From Xiphydria camelus (Eukaryota > Arthropoda > Insecta > Hymenoptera > Xiphydriidae), in the NCBI GenBank assembly GCA_963678675.1, contig OY783197.1, positions 21,991,934 through 22,055,933 of the forward strand: a stretch of 64,000 nucleotides of DNA, given 5' to 3'. The translations under genes were made by a program, and so were the position numbers. Below are positions 22,681-34,330 of the stretch, one piece after another. Each line of letters begins with the position of its first letter. Positions within the stretch are counted from its first letter, which is position 1. The notes beneath the pieces are model-generated. The model was not told where the DNA came from, searched no databases, and was given only the letters and a program-made list of their open reading frames with translations.

Positions 22681-23000
22681 TTTTGCCAAAAATCGAAAGC
22701 TTCGAAATTGAATTCATTACCCACCCTATATCCAATGTATTTTTTGTTATAATTCTGAAAATCATGAATTCATTCAGGAAAACACAAATGTACACCGGGA
22801 TATGAATGATTTTTTATGAAAGAAAATAATTTTCTCGTACATAAAAATTTGCTGATATCTTATATTTCCTTTAAGATATCGACCTAATATCCGGAGTTTT
22901 CGCAATCAACGCGGAAAAGTACACAAGATAGGGTGGTCGATTGATCGTTTTCTGAAATTTCGATTTTTGGCAAAATATATCAAGGGATATTTCAGTTATT
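22681..23000. repeat. Family D palindromic repeat (locus D2) in intron 2
   Basis: Perfect 18-bp inverted arms at 22681-22698 and 22958-22975 (TTTTGCCAAAAATCGAAA and its complement). The right half has AACGCGGAAAAGTACACAAG and ATAGGGTGGTCGA, as in D1 and D4. A further partial copy lies at about 23295-23445. Confidence 0.75.
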
Positions 23001-24299
23001 AAAATCTGAATATTCATATTTTCAATTTCATTGATTTCCGATCATTTTTATTGTAATATTTGGAATATTAATTTCATCTGATAAATTATGAATTTTTAAT
23101 GATGGGTAGCTAAAATTGTAAAAATAATTATTCGAATAAGAATTCAAATTATTTCAATTATTTGTTTTTCTCTTTGAAATTGATTAGTAAATTTATTAAT
23201 CATAAAATTTGAAATAATAGTGTTAATCAAAATTAAAATTAATCCTGCATCTTGAAAATTTAATACCTCCCCTCGTACACCCGTTGGCATTTCTCCATTT
23301 CTTTCGCGAAAATTGAAATCTCTGGAGTTGAACTCTCAACCACCTTTTCTGATTTACGTTTTCACGTTGATTCCAAAAATAACAGATTTTAAAAGAAAAT
23401 TTCGAAGGAAGATGGAGATATCGCCGGTTTTACAAATATTTTATCGAATTAAATCATTTCTTCTCTCCCGTCGACCGTTCCCAGTTCGCGTAGTGAACTC
23501 AATATTTTGATCAGCGCACGTATACGCGCACCGGGGGTGCGAGTGCGAGAAAGCCCGCGAGTTATTTCAATAGAGTTGTTTTGACTGACAATTTAAGAAC
23601 GGAATCGACCGAGCGTCTAAAAATACGAGACCCCTCGGTGAATTGGCTTCGACGGGTTCGCCGAATCGACGCGCTCCTAGTCGGAACTGCAGAATAACGT
23701 TCGATACACCAAAAACTCCTCCGCGCGGTGGGTTCATCCGTGCACGCGATTGTCCGAGAGCGGCCGCTCGGGGAAACCGGGCGAAATTAAAGGGAAGATC
23801 CGCTAAAAATAGCCGACGCGTGTGATGAGTATAGACCCAGCGATACGGGAGGAAGTTGGAATTAATAATCGTGACTCGGTGCCGAGTTTTCGTGGCGTGT
23901 GATGAATTATTGATGCCCGAGAGGCGGCGATGTGCACGCGCGTATACGGAGATCCGTGGCACGGCGTTGCATTGCTTTCGCGACGGTGTACGGGCAACCC
24001 AGTTAACGTCTTCGCGCAGTGTAACGGGTGATCCGTCGAGGAGGAATGGAAAGGGAGAGAGGGACGTCTAAACGATTTACCGCGTGAAAACTACGGGCGA
24101 CAAAGTGTTTCGAGGGACGGCAACGGGAGAAACTATCAGCTAAAGTCCGTCGCCGCGTGATTAGATGTCGATTTGTTTTTTTCTTCGGACTATGTAGATC
24201 GGACCCCGTGTCACGTCAGTCGCGACGAAAATAGCGGGCGAACGTTACTGCACGGCCGATGAAGTTCTTGCCAAGTTTCTTCTCCGTTTGTGCGGAGGT

Positions 24300-24308
24300 A
24301 AAAAAAAA
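24300..24308 (-). terminator. RNA polymerase III terminator of tRNA-Lys
   Basis: Nine consecutive T residues on the minus strand, starting two bases after the tRNA 3' end. Pol III typically stops at four or more T. Confidence 0.9.
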
Positions 24309-24310
24309 GC

Positions 24311-24383
24311 CGCCCAACGTGGGGCTCGAACCCACGACCCTGAGATTAAGAGTCTCATGCTCTACCGACTGAGCTAGCCGGGC
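24311..24383 (-). tRNA. tRNA-Lys (anticodon CTT)
   Basis: The minus strand gives a complete 73-nt cloverleaf. The acceptor arms GCCCGGC and GTTGGGC pair with one G-T wobble at the inner part, and G73 is the discriminator. The A box reads TAGCTCAGTCGG, the anticodon loop ACTCTTAAT carries CTT, and the B box reads GGTTCGAGCCC. There is no intron and no encoded CCA, as usual for eukaryotic nuclear tRNA genes. Two bases downstream on the minus strand is a run of nine T, a good RNA polymerase III terminator. The gene is expected to read AAG codons. It lies antisense inside intron 2 of the protein-coding gene. Confidence 0.97.
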
Positions 24384-25349
24384 AGTGCGAAATGTGAAAA
24401 ACGTAGAATCAAATTATACTCCTCTTGTGGTGCTTGAAAGGGATCGTCTCGAGCGTTCTACTCTATTTCTCTCTCTTCCTCTTTCTCTCGTACTGTGCGC
24501 CGTCGCAGAACTTTCACTTAAATTTTTTTCTGACAGGAGCGACGAAAAACCCTAATTACTGGTATTTTCTGCCGCGATAACTATAAATTATCGCACGCGT
24601 GGTATGATTTTCTCACGACAAAGCTGGGAATTTATAGTCTGCCATGCAGAAAGAATTGTATGGTTCGTGTTTTTTTCTTCGTTGTTGCTGGAAAAAATAT
24701 TACGGCAAAGTTTTATCACAGTGGAGAAACTGTAGTTAATGTTTCTCCATTGTTCACACTGCAAAAAATGAGAATGGAGTTTTATCGTCACTGAAAAAAA
24801 ATTATAATTAATATTTTTTCGTCGCTATACATTGCCACAATAAAGTTCTAGTCGGAGGTCTACCTTTCCGCTCCGATAGTTAAATCGGATTTACGTGACT
24901 TTGACAAAGGGAAGAACATTTGCCTGGAATATCAGGTTTTTTGTCAGAGAAGTGAGATCGGATTTTGCTCCCCAAGTATGCACCCTAAGGCTTTTTCTTA
25001 AAGTGCCACCCTCCAATTGAATAGATACTTAATTACGAGTATTATACTTCATTAACTTGACGCGCAGGCGGTAATAAAGATGTAATTTTTTTTAGTAGGG
25101 GGAGGAGACTTAAAAAATGAGACAGAGGTGAAAGTAAGGCACGTATTTATCTTGAGAATTTCCTAAGTAATATTTTCTATTTATTCTCATTTTAATAATC
25201 CGGTGAACTTTAATTTCTCGTCTTCAAGTGATTGTATTATATATAGCTTCGTCAAAATTTATTAAGTACTTCTCTCAATAAAATATATTAATAAAAATCA
25301 TTATTTTTTGTCAGAGATATCTTATTTAATTTCAGGTCATGCTATACTG

Positions 25350-25810
25350 AGAAAAATATATGGCAAATCCAAGTGAGTTGTTTTCTCGGTATTATGCACC
25401 GAGAAAACAGTTCATTTATAGCTAATAAATGTTGGTTTGAATATGGCGAAATAAACATTTTATTGGATCAAGGAAACATTCTTGAACTATAACGATATTT
25501 ATTTGGGACAATTAAACCCTTTGAGGTAACCATTTGAATTAAATAAATATTTTATTAATAACTATATATTTTCTTGGCTCAACAAAATATTTAATTGCCG
25601 TATTTAAAATTACATTTATTAACTATTAATAAACTGTCTTCTTAGTATATTTATGTTGATGGTTTACTTGAGTCAACTAATGTTTGTTTGGATTTAGTCA
25701 AATTTTTTAATCCAAACAAATATTACTTGACTCAAGTAAATTGACGACATGAATAGTGCCAAGAAAACCATTTACTTGGATTCGTAACTTATTTTTTGCA
25801 GTGTATTTGT
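25350..25810. mobile_element. Compound repeat in intron 2: family B copy (B2) plus a palindrome
   Basis: Outer ends TACTGAGAAAAATA and TTTTTTGCAGTGTA are inverted. Inside, 25395-25645 is family B (CACCGAGAAAACAGTTCATT, GTTTGAATATGGCGAAATAA). Next, 25655-25765 is a hairpin with arms GGTTTACTTGAGTCAA and TTGACTCAAGTAAA. Confidence 0.65.
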
Positions 25811-25955
25811 CTAATTAAAATTTTTTCCACGGAATTGCGTAAACTTCAAATGCTTTTTTTTATAATTCGCCGTTAATTCTACCAAAGGAATTAATCTCGT
25901 GTGCACAACCTTTTGTATTTTTTAATATTAATCAATGACAACAACTTCATTACAG

Positions 25956-26021
25956 GATCGAGGACTTCCAGTTCCGCAGCCTGCCTTCGATGGACCCAGT
26001 GCCTTCGTCCCGACATCAGAG
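25956..26021 (+). CDS. Coding exon 3 of the same protein (residues 502-523)
   Basis: This 66-nt exon lies between an acceptor (cttcattacag) and a strong donor (gtgagt) and is phase 0 at both ends, matching the phase 0 end of exon 2. It encodes DRGLPVPQPAFDGPSAFVPT followed by Ser-Glu, a Pro/Phe-rich stretch that continues smoothly from EMVK. Codon choice resembles exon 2 while the flanks are AT-rich. The exon is short, so the evidence is the splice signals, the phase and the composition. The frame stays open, so the C-terminus is missing from this model. Confidence 0.68.
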
Positions 26022-27722
26022 GTGAGTTTTTGAACATTTCGCTACAAATCGCCCATCGACATCGATCGAGTTTAAAACTGAGTTGTCCCCTGACAATTAT
26101 AAACCTCAACTATGGTCAGGGGCCAAATCATCTGTGTCACTTCGAACTTTGTCCCTCGTGGACGGTTGATTGTCGATCGCTCGAACGCAAGAGAGAAATA
26201 TAAACGCTAGGAGATCTGGGTCATTAATTTTGTCTCCCGTTTTGTTGCCGACCAGAAGCAGGATGATATTATATATCGCGCACGATTCCGTTGGTTCCGA
26301 CAATTTATCCCTTTTTTCGTAAGAATTCGCAAGGAAGACTAATTCGTATAAAAACTGCTATTATAGCGGAGTTGTCAACGCGTCTACACACAGGAAAAGA
26401 AAAAGAAAGAGAGGGATATAAAACGACGTTAACAGAAAGTCATCCTTCTCGAGTTTCGATGCAAAAGTAGGCACTAAAATTAAGTCCATCCACAGCTGCA
26501 ACGCGTGCACTTTCAGCGCAAATTGGCTCCGTGTCGCGCTAATTTTATTGCTCTAAAATTTCCACACAAAAACAAACCGATTAGCACTCTAAATCGGTGC
26601 TACGGCGAATTGCTAGCACTCGTCGCGCAGAGAGAGAAAGAGCAACCGAAGAGGTACTTGTCCGTCGAGTCCGCGCTCTTATTGGTTCGGCATCGGTAAA
26701 ACAGTCGCGCGATTGGCCGTGGAAAGTTCGTCGGTTCACCAGAGGGTGGCGGAGCGTTTACTTGTCCCCTCGTAACCTTCAATTTACTCTAATTATTAGC
26801 AATTAGGGACACTGTCATATCGCTCGTATTTCGGAGTCTCTTCATTGTCTCGTGTAGCATTGCAGGGCTCTGCATTACCGACTAGTACTCCTTTGTCTCC
26901 TATTTTACCGTACCTCGTCGGGGATCGCGTTACACATTTTTGCGGGGAGATGACGCTGCATGTTACGTACAGATCTGACGAAGATCACGTAACTTTTGTG
27001 GTAAAAAATTAATTTTTTCAGGTTTTTTTTCGAGAGATGAATTTATTCCTTCAAAAGGCGCTCTTTTCATCAGAAATGCTTATCCGTGCGTGATTCGGTA
27101 TCGATGAAACTCCCAAGGTAATACGAATCGAACGCTACGAAGGTATGGTACAGCCTGGTTCGATGAATACTCGTCTGTAGGCGCGGTTGCCCGTTTATAG
27201 GGGCGGTGGGAGTTTGTCTTTACCGACATGAGAATCACTGTCAATGCGGCATATTTTTCCAGACACTCGATACATTATGTTCTCAAATTTATGGGAGTCG
27301 TAAATGTCGTTGGCAATTGCTCGCATCCTTCTCGACATAAATTTTTCTCGCCAAATAACGGCGTCAATTATTTTCCGCCAATAATTACCTGCTTACAGTC
27401 GTCGCCGCCCGTTCTCCCGTACTCGTCACTCGCTCTCCTTGAAACGTGATTTTAGCGCGGAATAAGTAGATATAGATTAGCTTTACGCGAGCACCGGGTA
27501 TAATCACCAGTTTATTGAATCCGAGGTAGAACGGATTAGTCTCATCAAAGGCGATCAAAATGACCGTGACCGAAAATGTGCCATTCATGAGATTTAATTT
27601 GTGAATCGAGTCATACTTATTAAAACGATCTGAAGAGTTCTGAGGTATAAGTAGTTTTGTTGAAATCAATTTCTTACACCTATTTTTTCTTGCGTAAAAT
27701 GATGCTGGTAAATGAGACGATT
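26022..27722. other. Start of intron 3 or 3' flank, no feature seen
   Basis: Mixed composition with no convincing exon. The short frames at 25901-26303 overlap exon 3 or are chance. Confidence 0.5.
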
Positions 27723-27976
27723 CACAGAGAAAAAGAATTAGTTGGATCTACTAATAATTACTTACGGGTTCGTTAGTAATTATTTATTTATATCAATTTG
27801 ATCTTTTTCCATATTAATTAAATATTTCTTCCTTGCAATCCCATATTATTCCACATGATTGTAAGGAAGAGATATCTAATCGATGTGTTATAAAATTTTA
27901 TTGCTATAAATAAATAATTACTTGCGATCCCGCAAGTCATTTCCAGCAGATCCACAACTAATTATTTTTCTCTGCG
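27723..27976. mobile_element. Family E palindromic element (copy E2)
   Basis: The ends CAGAGAAAAAGAATTAGTTG and the inverted CAACTAATTATTTTTCTCTG form arms, continuing through GATCTACT and ATAATTACTTrCG-type blocks. This is the best preserved copy. Confidence 0.8.
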
Positions 27977-28181
27977 TTCATTTATGGCAGTACCGACGTT
28001 ATGGCGTGCGATATGAAAGGAATAGTTTTCTTATCCGAGAAATAACCAATTTATTTTCGATCCATACAAACTGGCGAGGACCTTCTCGAAGAGTTTTCCC
28101 GAGATACGCTTCTCATGGAGACGTGCCAGGGGATCGTGAAAGAAAGGGAGAAAAAATATGACTAAGTTATAAATAACGGGC

Positions 28182-28199
28182 GGGGGGGGGGGGGGGGGG
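28182..28199. repeat. Poly-G run (18 G)
   Basis: Uninterrupted G run. Similar runs occur at 29881-29896 and 40397-40411, and a C run at 39928-39941. Length may be unreliable in assembly. Confidence 0.9.
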
Positions 28200-28478
28200 T
28201 TAAGGGCTAGAATAAGAGCGTCTATTTACGGCAGAATCTCATGAATGGGATCGCGTATATCTGTCCGCGTCCGGTCGTTTTGCTCTCTTTTCGCGATTTC
28301 ACCGCTGCTCTTCGAGGTCATCGCCGAGGCATCTCCACGGTGGACGAGAGAGGAGAGCAATCAACCGGGGAGAAGTTGTCGCGAGCGAATGATACGAGTA
28401 TACGTACCTCTACGGGGGGGGGGGAGAAGGGAAAATCACCACGTTTTTTCTGTTATTGGAAGCACGCAAAAATAAATT

Positions 28479-29257
28479 AAGGTAGTCCGATGGAAAAACC
28501 TGACCAACTAAATTATGTATTTTTTTGGTTTAATTGAAAGATAAAACTCTTTCGCATAGTTTATGTATAGAAGAAAAAATTTATCTACCGTTTAATATTA
28601 AAGATATTTGCATTGAAACTGCTTGAAAAAACATGGCGAATGAGGGGAAACGCTAAGCTCGTTTAAAAATTAGGTACTTATTCAGAAATTAGGAACTTGT
28701 AGGAAAGAAAAAAATTGTTAAGTTTAGTAGGGTTCCACGCCTATTTATGCATAATTTCAAAGCTATCGACCCTACAGTTACTTGGGAATTAATTGTTAAA
28801 GACAAACTCGCGATATTTTTCTTGGTTTAACCTACCTACAATTGTCAGTATTTATTTTTGTGTTTCGTTTGGATACGCTATATATATTTTAACATAGTTT
28901 TATAGTACCTTATAAGTTCTGTAATATTATGTAATAACGTGATATACATATTTTAGTAAAACTCCACGAGAAAAGGTTAGGATTTTATCAGAATTTTCGT
29001 GAAAATTATAACTCGAAGGATTGGTACCTACTATCTACAAACTTAGTCAAATCAGAGTCTTTTCGAGTGGTTAGAAAAACTATTTTCAATGTGAATAAAT
29101 AATTACATGACTGCTAATACGTATCAGTAATCATGTTCACGACTTAAGAACGCAATGTTCTATGATTTCATGACTTTTATGCTGTTCACTTTTTGCTAAA
29201 ATTCATTTTCAATTGACGCACTTTCGAGTTCAGCCAAACATCATCGGATTACCTTAA
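28479..29257. mobile_element. TTAA-flanked element S
   Basis: TTAA at 28477-28480 and 29254-29257 flanks termini GGTAGTCCGATG and the inverted CATCGGATTACC (one mismatch in 12). TTAA duplication is the hallmark of piggyBac-type insertion; the terminal bases differ from classical piggyBac, so family is inference. No transposase frame in about 773 bp. Confidence 0.55.
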
Positions 29258-31070
29258 AAAGGGAATTCAGAGATTTTCTCCTTTGGTATTTTTTTTTTGC
29301 ATAATTTATATCGCGAGCGATAAATAATCTCATATTATGGATCGAGTTGTTCTTCGAAACTGTCAGCCACTGTTTGTTGTATATTCTTCGTCTCAGTTCG
29401 CGTATTTCATCCTTTTGTTCGTTACCGAGTTCTACCCCCGAAAGATCCCCCTCGAAGTTGCTCGCTACTGGTTACCGCGGTTATCGCGGTAATTGCTGCG
29501 TAATCGAGTTAGCCGCGGAAACGCGGTTACGTTGCTCGGGGGGTGAGTGGGATTCGCGAAGGACGGGAGATTTTTAATTCGGCGGCGGAAGAACTTTTCG
29601 AGATTTCCAGCGCGAAGCGGGATTACGCTCGCTTTTAATTTTAATTCGCTCGGCGACGGTAATGCAATTTCGAGTGTAGCGAAAGAAAAAAATGTATTTA
29701 ACTCTCCCACGCGCGCAGAAGGCCTACGAAAAGGTTTCCAAACGCTTCTTCGCGAGCGCCACGCGACAATGGGACACCAGAGAGCGTCTCTTCTTGGCTT
29801 GGCCCACCGAAAACTCTACCTCTCTCGAGTTCGCAACTCGCTCCCGTCGCCCGGATGATATATGCGGTTAGAAAGCTTCCGGGGGGGGGGGGGGGGCAAG
29901 CGCGCACCGCAGAAAGGGAGGGAGAGGGCTCTACTGTAATTTTCAAATTAAAATTCTCCAGAGTAACTTACATTAGGTACCCTAAGTTTTCCCGTCGACT
30001 CCGCGTCACATTTCGCTAATTAATGCCGCTCCTGCAGTTTCAACAAGTTGGACAAGGAGAGGGCGAGTCGCGATATTCTCTCTCCCTTCTCGGTCCTCCT
30101 TTTTTCGCTCGTCTCTCATCCCCATTACGGGATTTTACAACATTTTTCCACGCCTCCCGACGCCTCCTCGCGCGTTTTTACTTTTCCCCGAGTGATACGG
30201 GAAGATTCTTCAAAAATTCGTTTCTTATCAACACAGCTCGGTCTGATATCACAATTTTTGCGTCGGTTGAGTGAATCAACACAGAAAACAATTTACAGTC
30301 GTCCAATCTACATATTCGTAGCCAATATCGCTGGAATTATACTTTATCTCCTTTTTTTTACGCGGTGCAGAAGTATCCGGGGAGTCGAGATTTTCTCTAG
30401 ATACGCAAATCCGTATCACTCGTCCCATCTCTTTCGCTCTCGGCTCTCCCCTTGCGAGCGAGCATATTTTTCCTTTCATAAAATCCGTGAAAAGCCTCGA
30501 ACCGGCGCGTCTGGTTTTCTCGCCGAAGCTCGCCTCCTCTTCGTCCACCAGTTATTTACTGTATGGAGCTCCGCTCCTCTCGCGTCTAGCGTCCGCGCTT
30601 CCTCTACCCACCCCGCCTTTGCATCGCAACCCTCTCGACTCGCGTCGCACGTCGATAAACTCCAGGGGAGATTTTAAAAACCGTGAGATATGTACGTACC
30701 TGTGTATAGAAAACGCGCCGGCGGCGGCGGTTCTACGGGCAATTTCTGATACGGGTCCTCGAAGGTGCGCGACGATACCTCCTTTTCGTCCTTTTACTTC
30801 TGCATACGCGTCCTCCTCGCCTTCTCTTCTTTTCCTTTTGCCGCGCGCATTCTAAAATTACGAGACGCTTATTCATTCGGTTTTTCTCCCGCAGAGAATA
30901 ATGGATCCCGTGTGAATTCCTCGTGCGAGGTGCCGCAGCCGTGTAAGGCAGGATGAGAATTTTGAATTTACGACTGTTCGCCAGCGGAGTCGTTTAAATC
31001 TTTATTCCTTCTTTTGTTTGACGAAAAAGAATTTCACTGCGTAAGAGCAGGTTCATAATATTTTTGAGTC
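29258..31070. other. CpG-rich gene-free region
   Basis: Many overlapping open frames (longest 30048-30677 on the plus strand) without domain-like content, start context or splice pattern that would support a gene. Confidence 0.5.
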
Positions 31071-31270
31071 TGCACTGAACAAAAATAACGGTCAATTTAA
31101 CCAAGATCCTGGAGGCCATAATCGAACCGTTCGGAGAAAGACGAATCCCTCGTCTGTTTGGTTAAACTGACCATTTTTTGGCTAGAATAACTAGATATGT
31201 AGTTAGAATAACTAAACGCGTTTAACCAGATGTGCTTTGTTATTTTAACCTTATTATTTCTCTCAGTGTA
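31071..31270. mobile_element. Family C element (copy C1)
   Basis: Begins CACTGAACAAAAATAACGGT and ends TTATTTCTCTCAGTGTA. The interior has CCAAGATCCTGGAGGCCATA and TAGATATGTAGTTAGAATAA as in 57980-58208. Confidence 0.75.
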
Positions 31271-31387
31271 CCAATAAGTTCGATTCTCCAGAAACATCGA
31301 GATATCCTGTTTTATCGATACGAGGTTTTCGTCCTCTCCAAATCTTTCCCCGTCGTAAATCCCCTCGTTGCATCTCGACGTCTGCAG

Positions 31388-31432
31388 TTTCACGACGACA
31401 CAGAGTCCGCGCTTCATTTTCTTTCGCGCTCG
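31388..31432 (+). other. Possible 45-nt exon (weak candidate)
   Basis: Lies between tctgcag and gtaagt, is open and phase 0 (FHDDTESALHFLSRS), so it would join exon 3 in frame. Short length means this can easily occur by chance. Confidence 0.12.
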
Positions 31433-31962
31433 GTAAGTCGCGTTCTAAATTCCGTCTTCGTCCGGGGTAGTGAATCGGAAGGAAAAGTTATTCATCGAAG
31501 TTAACAGGGTGGAAAGACGAGCAAGAGGGATGTAGGAGAGACAGAATAAGTCGTGTTGCACAGACGAGTCCTCTCTCCCGTGTTCTTTTTCCACTGTACC
31601 GAGAAACCGGCACGTATCGTCAGACAAGAAGAGAGGAACAAATATACGACGACTGTCGCGTTTGTACGCGGCAAATGTCTACTTAGGTTTTTGCGGGTGA
31701 CAGGACGCCGATATTCCGGACGCACCGGCTGTCGGCGCGTTTCTCTTTGCGTTCGAGCGACTCGATCTTTCATGCGTCAAGAACACTGTACCCTCTCCAC
31801 TCGAGAGGTGAATGTCACCCCCTCTCGTCCCGTATTTCTGAGTATACGGGGATCTTGCGGGGAGAGAGTCTGAAGAGGATCGTCTCTATTCGACGACGCC
31901 TTCTTTTTATCTTGAGCTTTTGTTGCCTTGCTCGGCGGATAATGAGCAGGTATATGCATATA

Positions 31963-32181
31963 TACAGGGTGTTCACGCCTAGGTTCCGAGTGTGGGTGGA
32001 GCCTTTTTCGAGTTTGCCGCATATGTAAACTAGTAGTGATCTACGCAGTTTGGTCTTCAATTAATAGATGGCCGCAATGACAACAGGGAAGGCTAACCGA
32101 GCCGCTAATTAGTTTGTGTATGCGGCAAATTTGAAATAGGCTTTACATACTCTCGGAATCTGGTAATGAACATCCTGCATA
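31963..32181. mobile_element. Palindromic MITE with TACAGGGTGTTCA end
   Basis: Left TACAGGGTGTTCA and right TGAACATCCTGCAT are inverted with mismatches. Inner arms continue with TTCCGAG, GAGCCT or AGCCT, and TTTGCCGCATA in inverted order over about 60 bp. Confidence 0.68.
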
Positions 32182-32236
32182 TGTACTGGGGTAAAATGCA
32201 GTCATGTGCTTACTGAATTGTACAGCTGTATCATAT

Positions 32237-32426
32237 GAGGCTAAACTTACTCGCCAGGAAAGACATTTAAATCATTATTATCTCATTATCTATGAGCTTT
32301 GGTTTATATTTTTATAACGCTTTTTTTAAAAATATTTTTATCTACAAAAAAGTCTTATATCGATGTAGGCCAAAAGTTTATAAATGTGTGATTGAAGTGT
32401 CTTTCCTGGCGAGTAAGTTTAGCCTC
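32237..32426. mobile_element. Family W MITE (copy W2), intact
   Basis: Perfect terminal inverted repeats of at least 26 bp (GAGGCTAAACTTACTCGCCA onward). TCATAT is directly repeated on both sides (32231-32236 and 32427-32432), fitting a target-site duplication. Confidence 0.85.
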
Positions 32427-32499
32427 TCATATGGTATTAAATATTTCTATGTACTTCTGGTACTGAGCGACAAAATCAAGGGAAGGCTATCCACTTCAA

Positions 32500-33110
32500 T
32501 TACGATTATACACGGTGTACTTTCGATATTTTGCCAAAAATCGAAATATCTGGAATCGATCGCTCGACCATCCTATCTTATTTATTGTTTCGTGCTGATT
32601 GCGAGAATCGCAGTTATTAGGCCGATATCTCGAAAAAGATATAAAATATCAAGGATTTTATATTTCAGACAATTATTATTTCCCAACAGATTATCGATGT
32701 CTCGGTGTTCATTTGAGATTTTCTCGATAAAGCTGTTATTTTTGGAATCAACGTGAAAAAATACATAAGATAGGATGGTCAAGAATTACATTACAGGGAC
32801 ATCGCTCGACTACCTTATCTTATCGATTTTTTCGCGTAGATTACGAAAATCATAGTTATTTAGTCGATATTTAAGAAGAATTTTAAAACACGAGAAAAAT
32901 ATAATATGAATATAAAAATTTTGGTAAAAAATATGATTGTTTCATAAAAGTTCATCGATATCTGTTCCTTTGAGATTTCCCCAATGTATCTACGATTTTC
33001 GAAATCAGTGCGAAGAAATACATCGAGTAGAGTGATCGAGAGTTCAGTTCCAAAGATTTCGATTTTCGCAAGAAAGTCTAGTATTTTCATTTTCACGTTC
33101 AGTGAAAATG
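32500..33110. repeat. Family D palindromic tandem repeat (locus D3)
   Basis: Contains TTTTGCCAAAAATCGAAATA, TCGCTCGACCATCCTATCTT, GGAATCAACGTGAAAAAATA and CATAAGATAGGATGGTC, then a second, degraded unit. Confidence 0.75.
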
Positions 33111-33832
33111 ACTAGACACCGTGTTACGTCAATATTTATTATTTTCCCCCCACAATTCTTTTGTTCCGCAAGATATACCTGCTCGTTACTCCAACCATTT
33201 CGTTAAATCGGATCCATTTTTTTTTAAATTAAAAACTTTTTCGGCCGTGTGATTAAATTAGCGTTGGAATGTCTGAACACAGCTTCGAAAAAAACGGATG
33301 TAGGGGATCCACGAGAGAGGTTAAAGTCAGCTTTAGTACTGGCTTGCCCGAAATTGCTATACTTTTTCCTCCTTCGCCTACGCTTCCCTCGTATCGTTCG
33401 TCGCCGCTCGACGTTGCGCACGCAATACGAGGCTGTAGGCGGCTGTTTTCTTTGAACGCGGGGCGGCGCGCTCGTTGGCAGACGTGGAAGGAAGCGTTTC
33501 GTTTATCCGACACGATTTATCTGGCTATGATAAATAAATACCCGCATGGCGTGCCGGAGAAATTTGTGGCGCGTCGCCTTCCGTGTGTCCACGACCCGGC
33601 CGACTTTTATCACAGTATTTCCCCGCGCGCGAGCGCCCCTTTATCTTTCTCCTGCGCCTCGGCAAAAATAGTTGTCGTAATTCTCCCCTCGCGGGGCGTT
33701 TTACGCATTTTTACTCGAGGCGGTTTTTTTTTCGTGTCTCGCTTCGACGGGGTCGATATGAACTACAGTCGAGCCTTCCAATAATCCACGACTTGGGATT
33801 CGTTTATTAATCTGCGTATCCGGATTAAAAAA
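33111..33832. other. Gene-free region
   Basis: The open frame at 33269-33784 (171 codons, plus strand) shows no recognisable domain, and overlapping frames exist on both strands. Confidence 0.5.
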
Positions 33833-34141
33833 TTTGATGCCAATTGCATCAAAATTTAATCAAAAATTGGTAATGCTCTTAATATGGTACATTCTTGATC
33901 TCATTTCTATATATTTTTGATTACATTTCCATCTACTTTCAATCAATTGTAACCTAATCAATTTAAAATGTTTACTTTCATTTCCAGATTGAACGCAGAT
34001 CAAAATGTGATGAAAAATTGATATAAATGGGGAAAGAATGGATCACATCAAGGTCATAATATTCTCATTCTTCGGATCATTTTTAGATCACTTCAAAAGT
34101 GACCTAATTTGGTCATATTTTGATCAAATTGGCATCCAATT
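33833..34141. mobile_element. Palindromic element N
   Basis: TTTGATGCCAATTGCATCAA at the left pairs with the inverted TTGATCAAATTGGCATCCAA at the right. Multiple GATCA-type phrases in inverted order lie between. Confidence 0.62.
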
Positions 34142-34285
34142 TCTTTTACTCGGGTAGGTATATATATAGTTCATTCCTTTCCTCGATACTGACCCCGATT
34201 CGCCTCAATTGCTGATTTATTAAGAATTTTTCTCGAGGATGAAAGACGGATTATTGTGAGGATCGTTTGTACAAGTTTTCTTTAG

Positions 34286-34330
34286 AAAAAAATTGCGAAG
34301 AATTGTGGATCCAATCGAAGATGTGTAAAG
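34286..34330 (+). other. Possible 45-nt exon with strong splice signals (weak candidate)
   Basis: Acceptor caagttttctttag and donor AAAG/gtaagt are both near consensus. The segment is open and phase 0 (KKIAKNCGSNRRCVK). It could be a later exon or non-coding exon, or chance. Confidence 0.15.

Larger units (their letters stand above)
22522..25955 (+). other. Intron 2 (3434 bp)
   Basis: GT-AG intron, phase 0. It contains the palindromic family D copy (22681-22975) with a partial copy at 23295-23445, a CpG-rich block (23500-24300), the antisense tRNA-Lys gene (24311-24383), and AT-rich repeats including family B (25395-25645) next to a small palindrome (25655-25765). Confidence 0.65.

Noticed and set aside
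30048..30677. 209-codon plus-strand frame
   Set aside because: Ser/Arg/Pro-rich with no domain, overlapping frames on other strands, and no matching splice context.
33269..33784. 171-codon plus-strand frame
   Set aside because: No recognisable family and overlapped by equal-quality frames on the other strand.
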